Made by a program: the position numbers and the translations under genes | Notes under the pieces: model-generated | Told to the model about the DNA's origin: nothing | Database searches by the model: none | Seen by the model: the letters and a program-made list of their open reading frames with translations, nothing else | Source: Nissolia schottii | Taxonomy: Eukaryota; Streptophyta; Magnoliopsida; Fabales; Fabaceae | Direction: 5' to 3' | NCBI GenBank assembly: GCA_003254905.1 | Contig: QANU01021212.1 | Span: 372,001-436,000 of the forward strand | Length of the DNA stretch: 64,000 nt | Shown: piece after piece, positions 23,491 through 35,932 of the stretch | Position numbering within the stretch: the stretch's first letter is position 1 | Layout of the letters: the number at the start of each line of letters is the position of its first letter

Positions 23491-26322
23491 TTGCTGATTC
23501 AATTTGCAAAATCAAAATATGATGACAAACATGGTATGAACATTTTAATGTGTGTGTTAGTGTTTCATGCCAAAGCATGAAATTTGTGTTTTTAATGCAA
23601 TAAGAAAAGTAACTAAGACAGTTGAAGTGATTAATGTCCAATCCATCATTTTTTTTTTTTTTTGAGAAATGAAATATTGGAAGCAGTTGGAGACCAAGAG
23701 AAAGGGCCCAACAAGAAAGAAATGATTGTAAAGGAAAAGAAAGAAGAAGAAGCCTTGAGGAGTGGCTGAAGCCAAATTATATGGCCCAACAATGGAAGAA
23801 GCTAAAGCCCAAGATAATTGGCCCAACACGTTGAATAAAGAATGAAAAGCAGGGGAGCTGTCCGTAAATTCTTGAAGGAAAGTCAAGCTGTAGAAAAGTT
23901 GTTAGCATATGAAAATGACAAGTAATAGCTGTCAACAATTTAAAAAGGAAAGGAAAGAATGAACTGAAACATGGGGAAGCAGCAAAAGTCGGACGATAGA
24001 AAAGAAAAGACAAGCAACAGAGGAAACAAATATGAAGTGAAGGAAGCAAGAATATGGAAACGGGATACAACAAGACTGTCAGTTGTGGCTGAAGCCCAAA
24101 TGATATGGCCCAATGAAAATAAAGAGAAGCAGCAACAACTAGAGGTGGGAACAGGCCGGAACAATGCCTTATCCACTAGACTAACATTACTTTTTGTAAC
24201 ATTTTATGCAATCATATTTATTAATATAATTTTATTATTTATTTTTTCTTTTTAAGGAAACCATAATCTAAAGAGTCCTTAGGACTCTCCCACACTCACA
24301 CTCTCGTCTCATTTGAATAATGTGAGAAAGTGTTGCTGACATTTTCCTTTTTTTATTGATAAAATGTCATATATTAGTGATAGACATGCCTGTGTATTTT
24401 TTATCATAAAAAAATAAGAAATAAATATTAAAATAAAATAAAATAAAATATGCAATTTTTATTTTTCAAAAATAATCATAACAAAGTATTATTTTTGTTA
24501 AGAACTTAATGCCTTAATATAATAATATTCTAAAGTAAAAAACTATTATATATATAAAGGTATTTCTTGAGAGAAGAGAGAGAGTTTAGCTGAATATATA
24601 ACATTTACTATATAACAAGGAAGAGTGTATAAATTCAATATGAATCAAAAAGACATTTTCAATAAAGAATTGAAACTCTAAAGTTGTAAGCTGTTGGGGT
24701 ATGCCCATGAAGAAACAGATCAAAAGACAAGTCTGAGCAACGTGAATATCCTTTATGTGAGAGAAAAAACAAATTTTCATCCAAAATCCATATCCCAAAA
24801 AAGTTTGCTCAACTTTGTTATGTATATCACCAATTCTCTTGCTTAGTATGTGATAATAAGATCATAAACAAAATATATGACATTTGACTAACAAAAAAAA
24901 AAAGGAAAATGCCAGCGAAACTCTCTCACATTATTTAGATGAGATGAAAACGTGAGTGTGAGAGAATCCTAGGGACTCTTTAGATTATGGTTTTTTTTAA
25001 AAAAAATTAAATAATAACATTATATTAATAAATATGATTGCATAAAATGTTGCAAAAAGTAATACTAGTCTAGTGAATGACACATTATTTTAAATGATAG
25101 AAGTCTTGAATTTGAGTCTCACTAAACTTAAAATAAATTTATTTTTTTAGTAAGCACAAATTAACCGTCAAGCTTTGGAATAAAGAAATATAACAAAGGG
25201 CAAGCCCTGCCGCAGAAAAAAAAGATGGAGCAGCAAAGTACAAGAATAAAAAAAAAGGGGGGGAAACGTGTTGCATTGATTAAATGACAAGAAAGAGAGA
25301 GCATGGAGAAGAGATATAACAAAGCTGAATTTTTGGTGCAAAAGGAAATAATTTTTTAAGGGAAGCAAAGAAATAAAATAAGATGGAAGCGGATTGCAGG
25401 AAGAAAAAGTAAGAAGGTTGTTTTTCTTTTTTGAAGAAAGAAAAAGGAGGAAAAGACAAAAGGGCAAGTTTTGTAAAGGAAATAAAGAAATAAGAAAAAA
25501 GGAAGGAAGGAAATGTGTTGGAGGCTGACTTGATGAGAAATGTAAAGGAAGTATTTTTATTATAAAGTTGAGAAAAAGAAACGTGTTGCAGCAAGGCTAA
25601 AAGCAACAGAAATTTTGAAAAAAATGACATTACCTTTTCCCCGCACTGTCAGCTGATAAAAATTTCTACACAATAAATCGACAACTCAATCAGAGCTATA
25701 TGCAGTGGATAATAATTTTTTCAACTTGCAAGAATTTATAAGGAGCAATAACAAATAATGGCAACAACAAAAAACACACAAAAAGAAGACACGGTAATTT
25801 TTAACGTAGAAAACTTTCTCAGAAGTAAAAACCACGAGCACAAGCCAATCAATCAAGCTCCACTATGATCAAAATAAGGGTACAAGAGAGTCTCAGTTAC
25901 AGCACAAATCGTGCTCAATAATCAGCCAAAAGAACAAGGCAAGAATGATGAAATAGAGAACAAGAGAAACCAGAAAAACTCAAAATTGTTGTTACTGTGC
26001 ACGGCCAATTTCTCACTGCTCAGGCAACTTCTGAACGATCCCACCATCCAGATCGAAGTACCACGTGTTCTGAACCTGCTGTAAAAATTTCAACCCGATC
26101 CAACTGTGAACGAAGTCGTGGCGACGGATCAAAAATTGTTGTGCTGACAAAAAACGTTTTTCTTTCTCTTCTCCCTTTTTCTTTTCTTTCTTTGTCTTCT
26201 TAGCTCTCTCTTTTAACCCTAAAAACTGGCCCCTCTCTACTATTAAGTGAGAATAGTGGGTTTGCAAATATTGGGCTTAGTAAGTTTAATCAATCGAATA
26301 TTTTAAAAAGTATTTAGCATAG
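23490..26322. mobile_element. About 2.8 kb insertion specific to block B1
   Basis: Block B2 runs from 'gagttaaaaattatt' straight into 'agtaaatatatcaagagtta' (about 53085-53110). In B1 these points are 2.8 kb apart. The insert contains a repeated 'aagcccaa.tga/tatggcccaac' motif (23760-24120), a fold-back element (24165-25085) and, at 25650-26150, sequence such as 'ttttaacgtagaaaactttc' and 'aaaaaccacgag' that is common next to plant copia-type LTRs. No intact open frame or terminal repeat was found, so it may be a composite. Confidence 0.6.
24165..25085. repeat. Fold-back element with ~195 bp inverted arms
   Basis: 24165-24362 is the near-complete reverse complement of about 24893-25085. Shared landmarks are 'tatgcaatcatatttattaa', 'ccataatctaaagagtcc' and 'cattttccttttttt'. 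Arms of this length are typical of Mutator-like or fold-back MITEs. The 530 bp interior is AT-rich and non-coding. Confidence 0.75.
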
Positions 26323-26382
26323 TAAATATATCAAGAGTTAGTAAAAGACTACTTGATTGTATAACTAGAAGATAGCGAGTGA

Positions 26383-26567
26383 ACCAACGGGAGTTGGTCC
26401 AAGTGGTAAGCGGCTTGATATCGCTTAAGCAAGGTCCCGAGTTCGAGACCTTGTAAACGCAGTTATCCCCGCTGGGAGACTCACCTGCCATAGTCAGGTG
26501 CGCGACCCGGGTCGACCCGGATTAGTCAAGGCAAAGCCTTGGATACTGGGCGGGCAACCTAAAAAGA
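26383..26567 (+). mobile_element. tRNA-derived SINE with 16 bp target duplication
   Basis: The 185 bp element begins 'accaacgggagttggtccaa'. Polymerase III box A (tggtccaagtgg) and box B (gttcgagacc) are about 35 bp apart. The body contains 'ctgccatagtcaggtgcgcg', and the element ends in an A-rich tail. AGAAGATAGCGAGTGA flanks it at 26367-26382 and 26568-26583. The paralogous empty site is at about 53148-53165 (agaagatatatgcgagtg). It resembles the widespread angiosperm Au-type SINEs. Confidence 0.92.
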
Positions 26568-26728
26568 AGAAGATAGCGAGTGAGATCCACTTTAATCCTG
26601 AAGTAACCCATATAAATATTGAAGAATCTAAGTTAATTTACTTGCTTTTTCTTAAAGAGTTACGTGAAGTTTTGTTTATTCAAGTTCTTACACTTATAAC
26701 AACAATGATATATATATATATATATATA

Positions 26729-26729
26729 N
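26729..26729. other. Single N after an AT run
   Basis: One N follows (AT)n, at the same paralogous position as the N at 53319. It is probably a collapsed gap or unresolved repeat length. Confidence 0.8.
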
Positions 26730-26860
26730 ATAATACACCATACATACACCCTATACTTATATACATAAAGTTTGTATTTTAATATCTGTAATGTTTGTGC
26801 ACTCATGAGAATAAAGTTTGTACATTATTAATGGTGTATGTATGAGTATTAACAGATTTG
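26730..26860. repeat. Partial MITE copy (family of 31213-31439)
   Basis: It shares 'acaccatacatacaccctat' and the tract around 'tgcactcatgagaataaagt' with 31240-31410 and 53345-53530. The left terminus is lost at the N and AT run, and the middle is deleted. Confidence 0.75.
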
Positions 26861-27140
26861 TGATGGAGTGAAAATGAATTCTTGACTTCATTGGAGCCAA
26901 TTGCTCATATATGTGTTTACAAGGTAGCTTGGGGCACAAGCTTCACCACCAAAGCTAGTATAATTAACTAACAACATACAACTGTTAATAACTAGCTTAA
27001 CCACAAAGCTTGAAAAGCTTTGCTTATCATCTTCAAATATGCAGGGACAGCCTTTGGCCTTGTTGACTTTCTAGTGGGAGGATAGTTCTGAGCATCAGGT
27101 GCAGGGTTGATGTTAAGAGTGTGCAGCCTTGTCACAGGGG

Positions 27141-27593
27141 TTAGATCAGTAGATCTTCAGTTCTAGTAGGCATGATGCAGGAGGGTGAATCCTGTGAAGT
27201 AGGAGCTGCTGAATGAAAGGGGAATGTGTCTTCATAAAAGATCACATTTCTGCTGATGAAAATTTCTCTGCAAGCCATGTCAAATAAGAGAAACCCCTTT
27301 GTGCCAAACCTGTAGCGTAGAAAGATGCATTTTCTAGCTCTCTTGTCTAATTTGGTCCTATTTCTCTGCAAAGTTGTTGCAAATGCTAGGCAACCAAAAA
27401 CTTTAAGAAATGAAAAATCAGGATCTTTAGAGAACAAGGGATTATGAGGAATAGAATTATACAGGGATTTACTTGGCAATCTGTTGATAAGGAAAGTAGC
27501 ATGAGCAATAACTTGGCCACTATGGGAAAATAACTTCCCACACTTAGAAAATGGCGCCATGGCTAAGAAGCACAAAGAAAACAACCGCTGCAT
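27141..27593 (-). pseudogene. Ty1/copia integrase remnant
   Basis: The minus-strand frame reads as the C-terminal part of a copia-type integrase: ATFLINRLPSKSLYN, then FLKVFGCLAFATTL, RTKLDKRARKCIFLRY, and GFLLFDMACREIFISRNV(I)F. These match the conserved order of that domain (INRLPS, VFGCL, K(L/F)D.RA..CIFLGY, ISRDV.F). Missing are the zinc-binding head, most of the DDE core, and reverse transcriptase and RNase H. No LTRs could be placed. The fragment runs to about 26940 without open coding sequence. It is a dead retrotransposon piece lying between blocks B1 and A2. Confidence 0.88.
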
Positions 27594-28903
27594 GTCGTGT
27601 CACACATGCAAGCGCAACTGGCCGTATTATGCAGACCACGTTGATCGAAGGCGGTAACCGTTGACTAAGATTATTTGTTTAGAATCAATAAAAATCAAAA
27701 TCAATAATTACAAATAATCAGTAATTGATGTTGCAAATTTCTAACAAAAATCGATTTAAATCGACTTGTGTTTTAAAAAAAATTGGAAGTCGATTTAAAT
27801 CAACTTCCAATTAAAAAAATAAAAAATAATAATAAAATTCGAGTAACAAGGGAGTGGATTTAAATCGACTCCCTTTATAATGAAATGAAAATAGTTTATT
27901 TTGAGAACAAATTTATAATTACTTCATTTAAGAAATCAGCTATTTTATATGTTTTATTTTAAGAATTTTTTCTCACTCTGTATTTTTTGCAACTTCTAGT
28001 GTTACGGCATGGTTCCGCAACTACCATGATTGAATTATTTGGTTCTACTTGATATCAGTGGAGAGGTTAGTTGGGATATCTTTGAAATTTAGGAAAACTA
28101 GACATGAATGATCAGGTTTTTTTTTTCTGAATTTTTTTTTAAAGGAAGAGAAACCTTCTGGTGAGGGGAAATAAGTATTGAAATTAAATATAGCAATGTA
28201 CCCATAAACTACTTGTACATTAGATACCACGTCAATTCATTATTTTTCTATCATTAAATTAAATCTAATTAAGTGTGAGCCCCTTTAAAATTTAATCTAA
28301 TGATGTATATAACATGAGTCAACATAATATTTTTATATAAAATAAATTTACATCTAATGTTTGTATCCTTACAAACAATGTGATGTAGCACATTTGTTTT
28401 TTTTTTTCTTTTTTCCATGTGTCTTAAACCAACCAATAGCCTAAAATTCGTCCTCAATGATATGGACAGGTGAACTACCCATTCCAGAGTAGCATAATAT
28501 ATTTTAACGACTGAAACAAAAAACAATACCATTATTTTTACGCCTCCAACATTGAACGCGAAAGAAAGTGATTTACTTCTTTCTGTAAACATATATATCA
28601 CTAACACTTATCATTATTTGGGCCTCTACCAAGTAGTACCAAAGTTGACCGCGAAAGATACTGCTTCCTCTCTAGTTTCTACGTCTATCACTACCAGGTA
28701 TTAATTGCCATTTAATTCTCTTATCTGCTTTGTTTTTTCAATCAATCCTGTATTTGAACTTCGAGTTTCTTTTTCTTTTGCCGCACGTAGATTTTATGGA
28801 TGCTAGCTTCTTCAAAAAATTCAAGTCACATCATATTCCAAGAACGGTTATTCTCTTTTGGACTTCTGTTTACTTCATATTCAAGATTTAGTTGTGCATA
28901 AGG

Positions 28904-29408
28904 TTGGAAGTGAGCCAACCCAGCTCATTAACTTTTTATAATTCAATTTGTTAATGACTCGATAACTAAGCTCGTAAATTCATGAGTTGAATTTGATCTT
29001 AGAATTTCAACTTTGTTTATTAAATTAGTCAAGTTTAATCTTTATTATGCTCGACTCATTAGTTGGTAAATTGGTTTGACTGTGTGTGTGTGTGTATATA
29101 TATATATCAATGTATGCATATAATTATGTTTTGTATTATTATTATTATTATTGGTAGTGGTAGTAAGTCTATATTATTATGACCATATGTTTTTATGATT
29201 TACTAAGCGTAGCAAAACTTGCTTTATAGCTAATTTGAGTTATTTATTCAAGTATAATTGACTCGTGAGTTAGTTTGAGTTCGACGAATTGTTGGTGAGC
29301 TAAACTTGAGTCCAAAATTTGGCTAAATTCTAAATGAGCTCGAGCTCGACTCAATTCATTAAGAAGTAACCTGAGCCTGAACTTTAGTCGGCTCTGTTCA
29401 CTTCCACA
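28904..29408. mobile_element. hAT-like MITE of the 'gagctcgagctcgactc' type
   Basis: The ends read tggaagtgagccaaccc and, as reverse complement of the right end, tggaagtgaacagagccg. The interior has gagctcgagctcgactcaa, typical of a common plant MITE family. It lies in an ~880 bp segment (28628-29508) absent from block A1. It contains small GT/AT and ATT microsatellites at 29083-29110 and 29136-29152. Confidence 0.65.
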
Positions 29409-30635
29409 TACATACTTTTCTCCGCATGAAAACATTCCTTTTAGCCTATCATTTATTGCAAAATTTGAGAAAAATCCTATTTTGTTGTGACGAACATAAA
29501 ATAGTTTCCCATTGCTTAAAAGTTCAATATTTATTACTCATCACACAAAATGTGGGAAACAGAGGATCTAAGACAAGGAGAGTAAAAATGAAAAAATGTC
29601 TTTAACGTATTTAATTATATTTTAAAAAATGCATTTAATCACATTTATGAAGTATGATTAAATATAAAGAAATTAACTTGATCCACGTTTAAATTTGTCT
29701 GTAATTTGCGACCATTTGCACATATGAATCAAACATATTACTTGAGATTTTTTTTTTAAACTGTAAATCAAACATGTTAATGTTTGTTTTCTTTTTATAA
29801 AGTGACATGAAGGCTCAACAACTCAAAAAGAGGAGCCAAAATACAAAGGTAAAATAACATAGTATCAACCAACTCAAGAAACACAACATATAAAAACCTT
29901 AAACAAGCAAATAACCTACACCAGGTCGCAGCTGGCCCATCATGTAGGCAACATCTCCTGCAACATTAATCACAAATAACACAATTCATTTTTAAATAAT
30001 TAGGTTTCTTAAGATGGGAAAGTGTTAATTGTTAAAACATATACTCTTTTTTTAAGTGCATTCAAGGTGTTTATTTGAACTCACACAAAGTGGTAGATTG
30101 CTGACAAAAAAATATTTTTCCATTTCCATGGTGTTTAAGATAGGTGAAGATCTTTTAAAGTGAGATACCTCACTTTAGAAGATAAAACGAAGAATCTCAC
30201 TTGAATTTATAAAGTGAAAGGTGAGACCTATATTACTTCATGAATTCAATTGTGAGATCCTTCACACTACCATATACCGCTAGTTGCGTTAGGTACATTT
30301 ACATAATTAGTAATTGGTTGGTAGTTATAAGGCTTGACCCCACTTATATTACCTCATTTTTTCTCATTCTCTAAATACAAGTAAATTCAGTTTGTAACCA
30401 TTGTTTTTTTTAATCTATGCTTTATCATGAATTTTTACATGATATCATAATCTCGATATTCATCTTAAAACTTTTCTCGTGCACATATTTTCTTTCTTTG
30501 TTCATTCGCTTTCTTACCTTTCTTTTCCTAGCTTCCAAACACTTTTGTAACTAACACAACCATATCTCTATCTAAGAGAAAGATGATAACGAATGAATTA
30601 ACCTGAATCATCTATTGGACATTGAAGCAGTGAAC

Positions 30636-33600
30636 ATGGATCATCTTCCGCAATATGCAGCATTAAACAAGGCGGTTCGCAGTGGAGACTTGGAAGCCAC
30701 TCTCAAATTCATCCACGACCATCCAAAAGCGAAGAACGCAAGAATCTCGTTCGGTGGAAAGACGGCTCTCCACGTCGCAGCTTTATTCGGGCATTTGCAA
30801 ATTGTCGAGGAGCTGGTGAAGTTGATGTCGGCGGAAGATGTCGAGTTGCGAGATTTAAATAAGAAACTGACGGCTCTTCACGAAGCTACTTACGGCAGAA
30901 AAGTGGAGGTGGCAAAATGCCTTGTGGAAAAGAACAGCAAGTTACTCACGATTCCTAATGTGTCTGGTTTTATTCCACTCACACGGGCACTTGACGTGGG
31001 GAACCAAGAAATGGCTACATATCTTTATTCGGTCACCCCCTTGGAAGAATTATTGCCTGAGAAGGGAAACCATGGCGCTACGGTTCTTAACCTTTGCTAT
31101 TACTCTCAAATGTTTGGTGAGATCTTTTTGGTCTGAGTTTGTCATTTCTTTGCTATTACTTCTTCGTGTGCTAATATGTTAATTGCATCCAATGTAGCGA
31201 GATCTAGAAAAAGGGTCGTGCTACACGTGCACTAAAAAATATACACCATACATACACCCTATACTTATATACATAAAGTTTGTGTTTTAATGTCTGTAAT
31301 GTTTGTGCACTTAATTAAGTATAATTGAGAATATCATCTATAAGTTTGTAATGTTTGTGCACTCATGAGAATAAAGTTTGTGCATTATTAATGGTGTATG
31401 TATGAGTGTATAAAATTGGGTGTACATGTAGCATTTTTGCTAGAAAAATATCAAAATTTAGTGTTTATTATCAGTGTAATTTTCACAACTTAAATTCTGC
31501 CTTGCTCTACATAGTACCCTAAAAAATTCTCAATAGTAATTTAATTAGTTTAAATACTTGATTTTTTTAAAGTATGTAAAAATTAATTGATTCCTTAAAT
31601 TGTGTTTCTGTTTTAAAAGTGACATTTAATATTAGACGGAGATGAAGTAACTCAATGTATTTCTTTAAAAATATCTAAAAAAAAAAATACTTTTTTTTTC
31701 TTCTTTTATTGTCGTTCTCCGTAGATATGGCTTTGGATTTGCTGAGGCGTTGCCCAAGTTTAGCAGTTACACAAGACATTCGTAAGGGAACATTTTTGCA
31801 AGCTTTGGCAAGCACACCTTCTGCATTTCCAAGTGGGTGCCACCTCTCATTTTGGGAAAGATGGATCTACAGCCGTGAGTACCATATATATTGAAACTAG
31901 TCACTCCAATCTCTATGACTCCGAAATCAAATTCTTTGATCTACCGTAGAATGAAGTGATCTTACTCAATCTCAAAAACTAATTGGAAGCAAAATGTATT
32001 TTTGAGTGAGCACGTGTCTAATAAATTTTCTTAGGCGCACACATAAAAGGGTGATAAGTTTCACATATATTTAAATACATTTTTAATAAATTTTGTGAAA
32101 CTCACATTTCTGCATGTGCACACACCCCTAAAAAAATATTATTAGGCACCTAACCAATCAAGAATATCTCTCGAACAAAAAAAGTTGCAATGTATTTGTA
32201 AAATCTATGTAGATGCTGACTCTAAACATTGCTAATATAGAAAGGAAATTCAAATAACTATATTTGGCTGTTAATTTTTGCTGCAGGGATCCACGTCCAA
32301 ATAGAGCCAAACTCTGTAAAAGGACACATCTCAATAAACATGCCGGACACTAGTATAAGCCAAAGCGATTATACAACGATATCTGCTGGTGAGTGTACCA
32401 TGTCTGTTTAGTTCTTGGCAAAATTGATTCTGGATCATAAGATTGGTTGTATGGTAACGTTTTACTTTCTTAACGTGAGTATAACGTATTGATAGCGTCA
32501 AAACAGTAATGTTATTTGTAAAACACAAAAACATTTAATAAAATAGAACAATAAACATTATAAAACAGAATAAAATATTAAATATCCATGTCTGTACGGA
32601 TAAAAATACTTTGATAATTATGTTTGTTTATTTATTTTATTAGATGTTGTTGAATATATTAGTGTTGTACAAATAATATTACTGACATCAAAATTATATG
32701 AAAATTAAATAAACAACTTGCACTCAACACTAGAACGTTTTTCTTGTACAATGACTTGTCTCTATCTATTTATATAAGAATATATAGGAAGAAAGAATAG
32801 TATGTACCAAATAAAGTTGAGGCATATGCAAGCCCTTGAGCTTCTGCGCATTTCATGCCAAGAACTATGTGCATTAAACGATGACCAACTAGAAACAAGC
32901 CTGGTACACGATGCACTAAACCAAGCTGCCATAAAGGGAACACCAGAGTTTGTCATCGAGGTGATAAAGGTCCACGTGCAGTTTTTCTGGAGGGGCGAAG
33001 GCTACAGTAACCATATGTTTATCGCCGTCAAGTTTCGCCAAGCCAGTGTCTTCCGTCTGCTTCGCGGTATGATATGGAAGGACTTGATTGGGAACGAGAG
33101 AGACAGGGATGGGAACACTCTGCTGCACGTGGCAGGGTTATTGGCTCCCTACGCAGGACTTCGTCATATCTCTGGTGCTGCTTTGCAAATGCAAAGAGAG
33201 CTACAGTGGTTTAAGGTCAGTCAATTAATTAATTAATTGTATCAATAACTGATTTTAGTTAAAATGTTTTTTATGTAAATTGATTTAAAAGTAAGCGCAT
33301 CACTAGGAGCTATCATCCATTGATCTATGCAGGGTTCCTCTCAAACCATATATTTTTTCAGTTCAAGCAAAAAGAAATTCCAATAAATATAAAATAGGGT
33401 CATAACTCTTTACCTCCCTCAATTATATATATGCCTCAAAATACGTTAGTGCAAACAATGATCATTGTTCATTCATTGTGGCATAAGAGAAGAAGATAGC
33501 AAACTCAATAGTGTTGTATGAGTATTGCTTGTATGCATACCTAGGTTCAAACCATATACAAACACATGTATGCCAAAAATTAGAACCAAAACTTGCAATT

Positions 33601-35372
33601 TCATAAAATCAAAGTTTTTCGTAGGAAGACTGATTCTATTTAAGTCTTGGTATTTTGTGCTAAGTTTTTTTTTTTAATGTTTTTGAGATAGTATCATTAT
33701 ATATAGCTTGTAAATCTTGATAATTTTTTTATATACATAGAGGGAGGCGACAAAGAAAGAAATTTGAGCATAAACTTGCAATTTCATCTCAAGAGTCAAA
33801 GCTTTTTACTAGAAAAGCTTTTTTGTAAAAATATAAAAAATAATTAAGACACAATCGAGAAAAGAGAATTTCAACAATTAGAAAAATCAAATTGTGAAAG
33901 TGATCAAATGATTTAGATAAACAAAGACAACAAAAGGATCTTCTTTAAAATTATTTAAAGAATCAAAGTTTTATGTCATAAAAAAAAATTGCAGAGAGAG
34001 AAATTCATAAATAAGATAAATATACAGTGAAAACAAGGGATGAATATTTTCTGTCTCACCTTCCTATTTCACTCCCTATCCCGTTCCAATTATATGTTGA
34101 CAACTCACACCACTTTACCTATGATTTGTGTCCAATGATTTTAAACTACCCATAATACTATACATGGCGGTTTTCAATTGGTGGGACAGGGAAGGATATA
34201 CACAAATGAGACATAAGAGCAGGCGGCAATGGTGCCGGAGAGAAAGGGAGAAGGAGACGAACAAAGAGGGAGGGTGATTTGGTAATTTGGGCTAATTTGG
34301 TGAGGGTTTTGTATGCAAATTTTAATTTCTCACAGACTATTATTGCAATTATAACTAAATGCAATAAACAAGAAAATGTGTGGCAAGTATGTAATTATAA
34401 AACTTAATTTTCCTTTGTAAATGGGGTACTATGAGATGAGCCCAAATATGTGGGGTCTCATGGTAGCCTTCACCATAGGAGAGGACTAGATGAGACTCTG
34501 AAGTCACATAATAGAAGGTTAGAAGAGGTTGTGAAGTCTGTTGAATGTAAAAATGCGAAAGACATAACACATGATGTCAAACACTAAAAGTGCGAGAATC
34601 TCATTCTAGTTTTAATAGTAATAAAAGTGAGAATTTTCACCATTGATCAATAAATTGAAATTGAGTGTCATTACTCATTTTATTGGTTGAAGGTGAAACT
34701 GAGGTTTTAATATCCCTCCATTGTCTCTCGTTTTAATAGCGGGCTATACACATTGTGCAGGAAGTGGAGAGTATAATGCCACCTTTGAGGAAGGAATCTT
34801 TAAACAATGACATGTTAACTGCACGAGAATTGTTCACAGAGAACCACAAGGAACTGGTGAAACAAGGCGAGAAGTGGATGAAAGACACAGCCGGATCCTG
34901 CTCTGTTGTTGCTGCTCTTGTTGCTACCATCGTGTTTGCGGTAGCATTCACAGTTCCAGGTGGCAATAACCAAACCACAGGCTATCCAATCTTCTCAGAA
35001 AAGAAGAGATTCATGCTCTTCATATTATCGGATGCAATATCACTGTTCTCTTCTTCGACTTCAATACTAATGTTTTTGGGCATTCTCACTTCTCGTTATG
35101 CGGAGGAAGATTTTCTCAGGGCATTACCGACGAAGCTGATCATAGGCCTCTCCACTTTGTTTATCTCTTTGGCAACCATGTTGATGGCATTTTGTGCAGC
35201 ACTTTTCATTATGATTCCAGGGAAAGCATGGGTTTCCGTACCTGTGATTCTTCTTGCTAGTGTTCCGGTTACTCTGTTCATTTTGTTGCAGTTTCCACTT
35301 CTTGTTGAGATCACAATGTCAACCTATGGCCCAAGCATCTTTGATAGGAACGTGGAACAGTGGCTGAGTTGA
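30636..35372 (+). CDS. Ankyrin-repeat PGG-domain membrane protein, 590 aa
   Basis: Five exons, 30636-31116, 31725-31874, 32287-32388, 32788-33215 and 34761-35372, join into one frame with GT-AG introns. I chose the ATG at 30636; the more upstream in-frame codon at 30615 is TTG. Residues about 5-150 hold ankyrin repeats (GKTALHVAALFGHLQIVEEL; KLTALHEATYGRKVEVAKCL). Exon 4 has the late repeat DRDGNTLLHVAG. Exon 5 is the PGG domain: TVPGG at about 451-455 within four hydrophobic segments, tail DRNVEQWLS. This order (N-terminal ankyrins, linker, C-terminal PGG with four membrane spans) matches the plant ITN1/ACD6-like superfamily. Such proteins are membrane-bound, and some affect salicylate-linked defence or salt stress; the function of this one is unknown. 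It is the only complete copy in a cluster of duplicated pieces. A second PGG exon lies at 44499-45110. Confidence 0.9.
31213..31439. mobile_element. MULE-like MITE with 9 bp target duplication, in intron 1
   Basis: It is flanked by CTAGAAAAA (31204-31212 and 31440-31448). Inverted ends: gtgctacacgtgcac against the reverse complement of gtgtacatgtagcat. Block A1 has the empty site at about 6058-6075 (agatctagaaatatat). The 9 bp duplication fits Mutator-type transposition. Relatives are at 26730-26860 and 53322-53556. Confidence 0.85.
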
Positions 35373-35524
35373 TAACCCAGTTTACTTGTATGTATCATAG
35401 ACATTCTCACGTGTTTCAATATGTCAGCATATTTGCATTGATGATATTTTCACCTACTAGCAAGGTATTGGGCACATTGAGCTTGAGAAAGAAGATAAAT
35501 GTGGTGTTTGCTGAATGATTTCTG
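33530..35524. repeat. Tandem duplication unit, copy 1 (intron 4 plus PGG exon)
   Basis: The unit runs from 'ttgcttgtatgcatacctag' in intron 4 to about 150 bp past the stop codon. It is repeated immediately downstream from about 35532, where the same 'ttgcttgtatgcatacctag' recurs after 'gatttctgtatgag'. Confidence 0.85.
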
Positions 35525-35932
35525 TATGAGTTGCTTGTATGCATACCTAGGTTAATACCATTAAACATATACACACATATGTCTGCCAAAATTTAGAACC
35601 AAAACTTGCAATTTCATAAAATCAAAGTTTTTCGCAGGAAGACTGATTCTATTTAAGTCTTGGTATTTTGTGCTAAATTTTTTTTATGTTTTTGAGATAG
35701 TATCATTATATATAGGCCGTAAATCTTGATAATTTTTTATATACATAGAGGGAGGCGACAAAGAAAGAAATTTGAGCATAAACTTGCAATTTCATCTCAA
35801 GAGTCAAAGCTTTTTACTAGAAAAGCTTTTTTGTAAAAATATAAAAAATAATTAAGACACAATCGAGAAAAGAGAATTTCAACAATTAGAAAAATCAAAT
35901 TGTGAAAGTGATCAAATGATTTAGATAAACAA

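Larger units (their letters stand above)
27664..33510. repeat. Segmental duplication block A2 (carries the intact ankyrin/PGG gene)
   Basis: It is collinear with block A1 (3888-7700). A2 retains all ankyrin exons. It has two extra MITEs (28904-29408 and 31213-31439) and lacks the solo LTR. Confidence 0.8.

Noticed and set aside
25168..25630. Hydrophobic Phe/Ser-rich minus-strand frames
   Set aside because: They come from purine-rich low-complexity DNA read on the opposite strand.
26395..26450. tRNA gene suggested by box A and box B
   Set aside because: The boxes belong to a SINE with target duplication and A-rich tail; no cloverleaf with acceptor stem is formed.
30615..30635. Earlier start for the ankyrin gene at 30615
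   Set aside because: The codon is TTG. The first in-frame ATG is at 30636 and matches the usual start of the family.
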